Source: an uncultured Oscillospiraceae bacterium (GTDB taxonomy: Bacteria > Bacillota > Clostridia > Oscillospirales > Oscillospiraceae). Taken from it: DNA of 11,125 nt. This document shows, piece by piece, positions 6,269-11,125 of the stretch. The stretch covers positions 1-11,125 of the forward strand of contig CAAEUZ010000068.1 in NCBI GenBank assembly GCA_900759385.1, given 5' to 3'. Under the pieces are notes generated by a model, which did no database searches, was not told the DNA's origin, and was given only the letters and a program-made list of their open reading frames with translations. The translations under genes and the position numbers were made by a program. Position 1 is the stretch's first letter. Each line of letters starts with the position of its first letter.

Positions 6269-7432
6269 ATGAATCATAACATTGAAAGCATGAAGCCCTC
6301 GGCGTCCATGGTGCTCATGGCCAAGGCCAAGGAGATGCAGAAGAAGGACCCCACGGTCATCGGCCTCGCCGGCGGCGAGCCGGACTTTGCTACGCCCGAC
6401 CGCGTCTCCATGGCCGCCATCCGCAGCCTGACGGAGGGCAACACACACTACGTTGTCGGCCCCGGCATACCCGAGCTCAGGCACGCCATCGCCGAGAAGC
6501 TCAGGCGCGAAAACGGAGTGGACTGCGACGAGAGCTGTGTCCTGGTCACCCCCGGCGGCAAGAACGCCATCTATCTGGCCGTCTGCGCCGCGCTCAACAC
6601 CGGTGACGAGGCCATAATCCTCGACCCGGCCTGGGTGTCCTATGAGCCCATCGTCCAGGCCGCCGGCGGCGTCCCGGTCAAGGTCAAGCTCGACTACCGC
6701 GACGATTACCGCATCAGCCGCAGCGTGCTCGAGGCCGCCTGCACTGACAAGACCCGCCTGCTCATCCTCAACTATCCGAACAACCCCACCGGCCGCATCC
6801 TGCACGCCGACGAGGCCGCGGAGATAGAGCAGTTCATGCTCGCCCACCCCGACGTCCTGGTTATCTCCGACGAGATATATGAGAAGATCGTCTTTGACGG
6901 CGCCAAAAGCATCTCCATCGGCTCCTGCAAGTCTGTGGCCGACCGCGTAATCACCGTCAACGGCTTCTCCAAGTGCGCGGCCATGACCGGCTGGCGCATG
7001 GGTTACCTCACCGCCAGCAAGGAGATTTTCAACGTCATCTACCGTCTCTACCAGCACAGCCTCTCCTGCATGAGCGGCTTTATGCAGGCCGGCGCGGTCG
7101 AGGTCTTCAACTGCGAGCGCGAGATGGAGGACATGCGCAAAATATATGAGGAGCGCAGGGACATGTTCTGCGGCGCCCTCAACGCCATCCCCGGCGTGCG
7201 CTGCCCCATGCCCGAGGGCGCCTTCTACGCCTGGGTATACTTTGACATCAAGGGCATGAACTCCTCCGAGATGTGCGAATACCTGCTGGAAAACGCCGGC
7301 GTGGTCGGTATGCCCGGCAGCTCCTACGGCGAGGACAACGTGTGCAGCATGCGCTTCTCCTTCGCCACTGCGACAGAGGACCTCAAGCGGGCCGCCGAGA
7401 AAATAACCGCCGCACTCACGGCGCTCAAATAA
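6269..7432 (+). CDS. Class I PLP-dependent aminotransferase, aspartate-aminotransferase-like
   Basis: A 387-residue cytoplasmic fold-type I aminotransferase that moves an amino group between an amino acid and a 2-oxo acid. Seen: MKPSAS near the N-terminus (8-13), GGEPDF (35-40), GGKNA (96-100), N-P-N-N-P-T-G (169-175), SDEIYE (200-205) with Asp201 for the PLP pyridine nitrogen, the Schiff-base lysine 235 in NGFSKCAAMTGWRMGY, and Arg362 (MRFSFA) for the substrate carboxylate. The KPSA and GGK features resemble subgroup I-gamma aspartate aminotransferases such as the Thermus enzyme, where they help bind acidic substrates. An acidic or hydroxylated acidic amino acid is therefore plausible but not proven. 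The ATG at 6269 follows GGAGG by 8 nt, and an in-frame ATG at 6239 would lie upstream of that site. The transporter gene starts 48 nt downstream. Confidence 0.93.
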   Translation: MNHNIESMKPSASMVLMAKAKEMQKKDPTVIGLAGGEPDFATPDRVSMAAIRSLTEGNTHYVVGPGIPELRHAIAEKLRRENGVDCDESCVLVTPGGKNAIYLAVCAALNTGDEAIILDPAWVSYEPIVQAAGGVPVKVKLDYRDDYRISRSVLEAACTDKTRLLILNYPNNPTGRILHADEAAEIEQFMLAHPDVLVISDEIYEKIVFDGAKSISIGSCKSVADRVITVNGFSKCAAMTGWRMGYLTASKEIFNVIYRLYQHSLSCMSGFMQAGAVEVFNCEREMEDMRKIYEERRDMFCGALNAIPGVRCPMPEGAFYAWVYFDIKGMNSSEMCEYLLENAGVVGMPGSSYGEDNVCSMRFSFATATEDLKRAAEKITAALTALK

Positions 7433-7480
7433 ACACCCCGCCCGCATGCGAGCCGGGCGAAACAACCAGGAGGGAGTTAT

Positions 7481-8869
7481 ATGGAAAAGGAAACCACCGC
7501 AGCAAAAGTCGAATTCTACGGCGGCTCATTCGGGCCGTGGATACCCGTCATCTTCATGCTGGCCGGCATGATAGTGAACACTATCATCTCGCCCGGACTG
7601 GCCACTCTGCCCATGGTGGCCTTCTTCGCTCTGGCGCTGGGCTTCTTCCTCGCCAAGAACAAGAAAGCCTACGGCGCCGTCACGCTCAAGGGCCTGCAGA
7701 ACTCCATGTTCGGCACGATTGCGATGGCATTCATTTTTGCCGGCATACTTGCCCAGCTGCTCAGGCAGAGCGGACTCATCGAGGCCCTCATCTGGCTGGT
7801 GGCCAAGTTTGACCTGAATACGGGCCTCATACCGCTCATAGCCTTTCTGACCTGTGTGCTGATATCCACTTCTTGCGGCACCTCCACCGGCTCCGTCACG
7901 GCCGTCGCCCCCGTGCTGCTGCCGCTGGCCCAGAGCCTCAACATCGACCTCGGCCTCATGTGCGGCGCCATTATCAGCGGCGCCATCTTCGGCGACAACC
8001 TGGCCCCAATATCCGACACCACCATAGGCTCCGCCCTCACTCAGGAGGCGGACCTGGGCAAGGTCGTGCGCACGCGCTTCCCCTATGCGGTGATATCCGC
8101 AGTCATATCGGCAGTGCTGTTCGCCATCGTCGGCCTGAGCATGAGCACCGGCATCCCGCCCGAGCTGGAGCTCGACGGCTCCACGGCGCCCTCCCTGGTG
8201 CTGCTCGTGCTGCCCATAATCATGGTCATACTCATGCGCCTGGGCTGGGATCTCATCGCCACGCTCATCATCTGCAACATAGCCGGCGTCGTCCTCAACC
8301 TGGTGCTGGGCACCATCGGCTTTGACGTAATGTTCACCGCCGACGGCCCCATCGCCGCCGGTATGAGCGGCATGATGACCCTGGTGCTCTACGTCATGCT
8401 GCTGTTCCAGGTGCTGGAGATACTCAACTCCAGCGGAGCTTTCGAACAGGTGAGCCGCGGCATAATGCGCTTCTGCAAGACCCCGCGCTCCGCCGAGCTG
8501 GTCTGCTTCCTCATCGCCTCCGTCGGCTCCGTTGTCACCGGTGGCAGCGGCATTGCGATAATCTTCTTCGGCTCGCTTGTGCGCACCATCACCAAGGCCT
8601 TCCGCATCGACCGCTGCCGCGGCGCGAACATACTCGACGGCGTGGCCTGCGGCGCCACGGGCCTGATGCCTCACGGCAACCCGACCCTGGTGTCTATCGG
8701 CGTGGCCCTCGCCATAGACGGCGTGGACCCGGGCTTCAGCTTCCTCAACATCATACCTTACAACTTCCACTGCTGGGGCCTGCTCATCATCTTCCTGCTG
8801 AGCATACTCACCGGCGTGGGCCGCAAGTTCGAGAGCCCCGAGGAGGGCGCCGCATCCGCGGCGGACTGA
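7481..8869 (+). CDS. NhaC-family Na+/H+ antiporter or organic/amino-acid antiporter
   Basis: A 462-residue inner-membrane protein with about 11-12 hydrophobic helices and a short hydrophilic tail. It matches the NhaC family: SCGTSTGSVTA (131-141), and a GAIISGAIFGDNLAP segment followed by ISDTT (162-181), where the aspartates sit in the conserved ion-binding region. NhaC members include Na+/H+ antiporters and the malate/lactate antiporter MleN, so it may exchange cations or carry a carboxylate. AGGAGGG (7468-7474) lies 6 nt before the ATG. The 48-nt gap after the aminotransferase holds only a weak stem (CGCCCG at 7439-7444, CGGGCG at 7454-7459) without a T-run, so co-transcription with the aminotransferase is likely. 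Its position suggests uptake of the aminotransferase substrate, which is an inference. Confidence 0.92.
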   Translation: MEKETTAAKVEFYGGSFGPWIPVIFMLAGMIVNTIISPGLATLPMVAFFALALGFFLAKNKKAYGAVTLKGLQNSMFGTIAMAFIFAGILAQLLRQSGLIEALIWLVAKFDLNTGLIPLIAFLTCVLISTSCGTSTGSVTAVAPVLLPLAQSLNIDLGLMCGAIISGAIFGDNLAPISDTTIGSALTQEADLGKVVRTRFPYAVISAVISAVLFAIVGLSMSTGIPPELELDGSTAPSLVLLVLPIIMVILMRLGWDLIATLIICNIAGVVLNLVLGTIGFDVMFTADGPIAAGMSGMMTLVLYVMLLFQVLEILNSSGAFEQVSRGIMRFCKTPRSAELVCFLIASVGSVVTGGSGIAIIFFGSLVRTITKAFRIDRCRGANILDGVACGATGLMPHGNPTLVSIGVALAIDGVDPGFSFLNIIPYNFHCWGLLIIFLLSILTGVGRKFESPEEGAASAAD

Positions 8870-8888
8870 CGGCGTTCCGAACCCGAAA

Positions 8889-8921
8889 CCGGCCGGCTTT
8901 TGCGTGGCAAAATCCGGCCGG
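8889..8921. promoter_or_regulatory. 33-bp palindrome over the regulator promoter, candidate LysR autoregulatory box
   Basis: Arms CCGGCCGGCTTTTGC (8889-8903) and GCAAAATCCGGCCGG (8907-8921) pair over 15 positions with one mismatch around GTG. The core TTTTGC-GTG-GCAAAA contains a T-N11-A dyad as in LysR-type boxes, and the right half covers the -35 region of the regulator promoter. As RNA it would be a stable hairpin after the transporter gene, but no T-run follows on either strand. An operator is therefore the better reading, with a weak terminator as the alternative. Confidence 0.55.
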
Positions 8922-8932
8922 CGTGGTATAAT
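8904..8932 (+). promoter_or_regulatory. Extended -10 promoter of the LysR regulator gene
   Basis: A perfect TATAAT at 8927-8932 preceded by TGG (extended -10), with GTGGCA (8904-8909, 4 of 6) 17 nt upstream. The start site is expected near 8939, about 30 nt before the GTG start. The -35 region lies inside the palindrome. Confidence 0.7.
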
Positions 8933-8969
8933 GTTCTCACTTGTCACTCGAACGAAAGGTGGGAATTAC

Positions 8970-9905
8970 GTGCAGTACAAGGAAGTGGAGACCTTTCTGG
9001 AGCTGGTCCGCACACGGAACATAACCCGTACGGCGGAGCTCATGTATGTCTCGCAGTCCACGGTCAGCAACCGGCTCAAGAGCCTGGAAAACGAGCTGGG
9101 CTGTCAGCTTATAGTCCGCACGCGCGGCCACCGCGTGGTACAGCTCACGCGGCAGGGCGAGGAATTCATCCAGATCGCCGAGCGGTGGAAGGAGCTCTTC
9201 GACGAGACCGAACGGCTCAAGGCCTCCTCGCTCTCCGCGCTGCGCATCGCCACCAGCGAGAGCACGTATTACACCTGGATTGCGCCTTTCCTGCGCAGCT
9301 TCTGCGCCGGACATCCGGGCGGCAAGGTGACGGTGCGCATATGCGACAGCGAACAGGTCTACTCGCTGGTGGAGCGCAACCAGGTGGATCTGGGCTTTGC
9401 CAGCTTTGACTCCGCCCGCGACGGCATCATCACCCGCTGCATAGACCGGCAGCCGCTGTGCGTCATGCGCTACTCTACCTCGCCCGGCCCGGACAAACTC
9501 ATACACCCGCGCGAGCTGGACCCCTCCCGGGAGATCCGCTTCATAGGCGGGCGCTTTGCGAGCATGGCAGCCTGGCACGAGCGCTGGTTCGGCCTGGACA
9601 AGAGCTGCACCCTGGAGGTGAACACCAGCCGCGGCGTAACCTCGCTCATGGAGGGCACGGATTACTGGGCCATCAGCCCTATCGGCGCTGCGAGAGACCT
9701 TGCCAGAGTAATGAACATGCAGATATACCTTCTCGAGGAGCCGCCCGGGGACTGGCAGATATACATGGTCAAGCGCCGCCGCACCCAGAGGGAGAACACG
9801 GAGCTCCGCGCCGCGTTCGAGCAGGGGCTCCTGGAATACATGGACAACAGACGTTCTGACGGCGGCACCGAACCCGCCGGGATAAAAGGAGACGATATCA
9901 AGTGA
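8970..9905 (+). CDS. LysR-type transcriptional regulator
   Basis: A 311-residue DNA-binding regulator. The N-terminal winged helix-turn-helix is clear: ETFLELVRTRNITRTAELMYV (7-27) followed by SQSTVSNRLKSLENELGCQL (28-47). An effector-binding domain of two periplasmic-binding-protein-like lobes fills about residues 90-290. The GTG at 8970 is chosen because it places the helix-turn-helix at the family's usual distance from the N-terminus and has AAAGGTGGG 6 nt upstream. An in-frame ATG at 8931 would start at the -10 box, so it is excluded. The gene overlaps the aldolase start by 4 nt, so the two are translated from one message. It probably controls its own promoter through the palindrome at 8889-8921 and may control the promoter at 6198. 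The effector is unknown, perhaps the substrate or 2-oxo-acid intermediate of the cluster. Confidence 0.93.
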   Translation: MQYKEVETFLELVRTRNITRTAELMYVSQSTVSNRLKSLENELGCQLIVRTRGHRVVQLTRQGEEFIQIAERWKELFDETERLKASSLSALRIATSESTYYTWIAPFLRSFCAGHPGGKVTVRICDSEQVYSLVERNQVDLGFASFDSARDGIITRCIDRQPLCVMRYSTSPGPDKLIHPRELDPSREIRFIGGRFASMAAWHERWFGLDKSCTLEVNTSRGVTSLMEGTDYWAISPIGAARDLARVMNMQIYLLEEPPGDWQIYMVKRRRTQRENTELRAAFEQGLLEYMDNRRSDGGTEPAGIKGDDIK

Positions 9906-10897
9906 AACTTTTTGACACCACCCTCCGCGACGGAGGCAACGTAGTCGGCGACGGCTTCAACGCCGAGCTCACCGTCAGCATAGTGCGCGGCCTGCTCAGC
10001 GCCGGGATCAAGGATATAGAGCTGGGCAGCTGCAAGGGCCTCGGCGCCTACGAGCGCATGGGCGCCACCCGGGCCCTGAGCGACACGGAGTATTATTCCG
10101 TGCTGAGCCCCTGGGTGGACAAGGGCCGCCTGGGCATGTTCGTCCTGGCCGGCATGGCCCGCGAGGATGAGATAAAGGCCGCCGCGGACGCCGGCATGTA
10201 CTTCCTGCGCGTGGGCGCCAACGCCGGCGACGGCGCCGGTTCGCTGGAGGCGATACGCATGGTCAAGAAGGCCGGGCTGTACTGCCGCTACGCGCTCATG
10301 AAGGGCTACATCCTCTCCCCCGCCGGGCTGGCCGGGGAGGCCCGCATGCTCGCCGACGCCGGAGCTGACTGCGTCACCATCATGGACTCGGCCGGGACCA
10401 TGTTCCCCGCCGAGGCCGCCGAGTACGTGCGCGCCCTCAAGTCCGCCGTGAGCATACCCGTGGGCTTCCACGGCCACAGCAACCTGGGGCTCAGCCAGGC
10501 CAACGCCCTGGCCGCCGCCGAGGCCGGTGCGGACGAGATAGACTGCGGCCTGCTGGGCATGGCCCGCAGCGCCGGCAACTGCGCCACGGAGCTGGCCGCC
10601 GCCACGCTCAAGCGCGAGGGCTATCTGCCCGACGTGGACCTTTACGGCCTGCTCGACTACCTTGACGCCGAACTCATCCCCGCCATGAAGGCTTACGACT
10701 ACCACGTAGCAGTGGATCCCACCGCCCTGATGCTCGGCCTGTCCGGCTGCCACTCCGGCTTCCTGCCCCTCTTCAAGAAGGTCGCCGCCGAGGAGGGCGT
10801 CAGCCTGCTGAAGCTTATAGCCGAGGTCTCCGCCGTTGACCGCAAAGCGCCTTCCGAGGAGCTTATAAGGCAGAAGGCAGCGGAGATACGGGGTTAA
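9902..10897 (+). CDS. DRE-TIM metallolyase related to 4-hydroxy-2-oxovalerate aldolase (DmpG-like), atypical active site
   Basis: A 331-residue TIM-barrel protein of the HMG-CoA lyase-like (DRE-TIM) family. The N-terminal DTTLRDGG (5-12) supplies Arg9 and metal ligand Asp10. His190 and His192 in GFHGHSNLGL (188-197) complete the metal site, and GMARSAGNCATEL (219-231) and the C-terminal helical part also align with DmpG. Compared with DmpG as I remember it, the catalytic base His21 is replaced by Asn13 and the catalytic Tyr291 (in GVYSSF) by His284 (in GCHSGF). The acetaldehyde dehydrogenase partner of DmpG is not next to it. A simple pyruvate-aldehyde aldolase role is therefore uncertain: a different retro-aldol, lyase or condensation is possible. 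The GTG start at 9902 overlaps the regulator's stop, with AAAGGAG 10 nt upstream. It is slightly shorter than DmpG (about 340 residues). Confidence 0.85.
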   Translation: MKLFDTTLRDGGNVVGDGFNAELTVSIVRGLLSAGIKDIELGSCKGLGAYERMGATRALSDTEYYSVLSPWVDKGRLGMFVLAGMAREDEIKAAADAGMYFLRVGANAGDGAGSLEAIRMVKKAGLYCRYALMKGYILSPAGLAGEARMLADAGADCVTIMDSAGTMFPAEAAEYVRALKSAVSIPVGFHGHSNLGLSQANALAAAEAGADEIDCGLLGMARSAGNCATELAAATLKREGYLPDVDLYGLLDYLDAELIPAMKAYDYHVAVDPTALMLGLSGCHSGFLPLFKKVAAEEGVSLLKLIAEVSAVDRKAPSEELIRQKAAEIRG

Positions 10898-10903
10898 ATT
10901 TTT

Positions 10904-10948
10904 GCCGGCGCCGGGTGCGATGAGACCCTGCGCCGGCCATTATTTTGG
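10904..10948 (+). terminator. Terminator after the aldolase gene
   Basis: GCCGGCGC (10904-10911) pairs perfectly with GCGCCGGC (10930-10937). Four more inner pairs (GGGT/ACCC) follow after one mismatch, around an 8-nt loop. The tail CATTATTTT is moderately T-rich, which fits a rho-independent terminator in the plus direction. It begins 6 nt after the stop codon. Confidence 0.7.
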
Positions 10949-11125
10949 GTGATGGTCATCCCCGGGCAGTACGCGTTATTGTGCATCTGCGGCCGCAGTC
11001 TGAGCCGCCGGCGCGTCTCGCCGCTGCCTGCGTCAGCCGGCCGTGGGATGTGATGGTCCGCTTTGCTGACGCCTTACCGCATCTGTGAGGTTCGGCGGCA
11101 TGTACTCAAAGTGAAAACCTGCCCC
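10949..11125. other. Unassigned right end with several short inverted repeats
   Basis: I recognise no gene here. It contains a perfect 12-bp palindrome CTGCGGCCGCAG (10987-10998) and an 8-bp inverted repeat (11030-11037 with 11065-11072, 27-nt loop). One minus-strand frame is open from the right edge to a TGA at 11033 and includes FEYMPPNLTDAVRRQQSG. That could be the 3' end of a gene starting outside, an interspersed repeat, or chance. Confidence 0.35.

Noticed and set aside
6251..7465. Long minus-strand open frame opposite the aminotransferase
   Set aside because: It mirrors the real gene, is rich in Gly, Ala, Val and His as expected from the antisense of GC-rich codons, and has no recognisable domain.
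7526..8947. 473-codon minus-strand open frame opposite the NhaC-like gene
   Set aside because: Composition is low-complexity (Gln, His, Gly, Ala, Glu) and the plus-strand frame has clear NhaC motifs and a ribosome binding site.
9662..10753. Minus-strand open frame opposite the aldolase and the end of the regulator
   Set aside because: It spans two real overlapping genes, lacks a ribosome binding site and shows antisense-type composition.
1..11125. CRISPR array, tRNA, rRNA or insertion sequence
   Set aside because: No regularly spaced direct repeats, no tRNA or rRNA-like sequence and no transposase or terminal inverted repeats were seen on reading the window.

Overview
The window is GC-rich and resembles a Gram-positive anaerobe of the Clostridia, perhaps an Oscillospiraceae-like gut bacterium. 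The reasons are the strong AGGAGG-type ribosome binding sites, the Firmicutes-type glutamine synthetase (Arg62 is kept), an ECF sigma factor linked to an ABC-2 exporter, and an NhaC-family antiporter. This assignment is inferred from gene content and style, not from a marker gene.

Layout. (1) 1-403, minus strand: the N-terminal third of glnA, cut by the window edge. It sits behind a strong promoter (537-565) and a long intrinsic-terminator hairpin (469-526) that starts almost at the predicted transcript 5' end, so glnA looks attenuated. (2) 737-1213, plus strand: a lone MogA/MoaB-type molybdopterin adenylyltransferase with its own extended -10 promoter and a strong terminator at 1241-1276, which also lies just beyond the convergent operon's last gene. 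(3) 5839-1291, minus strand: a tightly packed five-gene operon, in transcription order ECF sigma factor (TTG start), six-helix membrane protein (candidate anti-sigma factor), ABC ATPase, and two tandem paralogous ABC-2 permeases with large predicted extracellular loops. Spacings are short or overlapping (12-nt gap, 11-nt overlap, 8-nt overlap, 20-nt gap). (4) 5840-6268: a divergent intergenic region with a likely gene relic, inverted repeats and a good promoter for the rightward genes. (5) 6269-10897, plus strand: aspartate-aminotransferase-like PLP enzyme, NhaC-family transporter, LysR-type regulator, and a DRE-TIM metallo-aldolase related to 4-hydroxy-2-oxovalerate aldolase. The regulator stop and aldolase start overlap. 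A 33-bp near-perfect palindrome overlaps the regulator's promoter. (6) 10898-11125: a terminator, then 177 nt that I do not recognise.

How the genes may work together. The sigma operon looks like a self-contained envelope-stress or export module: a membrane sensor would hold the sigma factor, and release would drive expression of the exporter. The rightward cluster looks like a small catabolic module. The transporter would bring in an amino or organic acid under LysR control, the aminotransferase would make the 2-oxo acid, and the aldolase-like enzyme would cleave or rearrange it. The aldolase-like protein keeps the metal ligands and the arginine of the DmpG family but appears to have replaced both acid-base residues (His by Asn, Tyr by His). 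That is the strongest hint of undescribed chemistry here.
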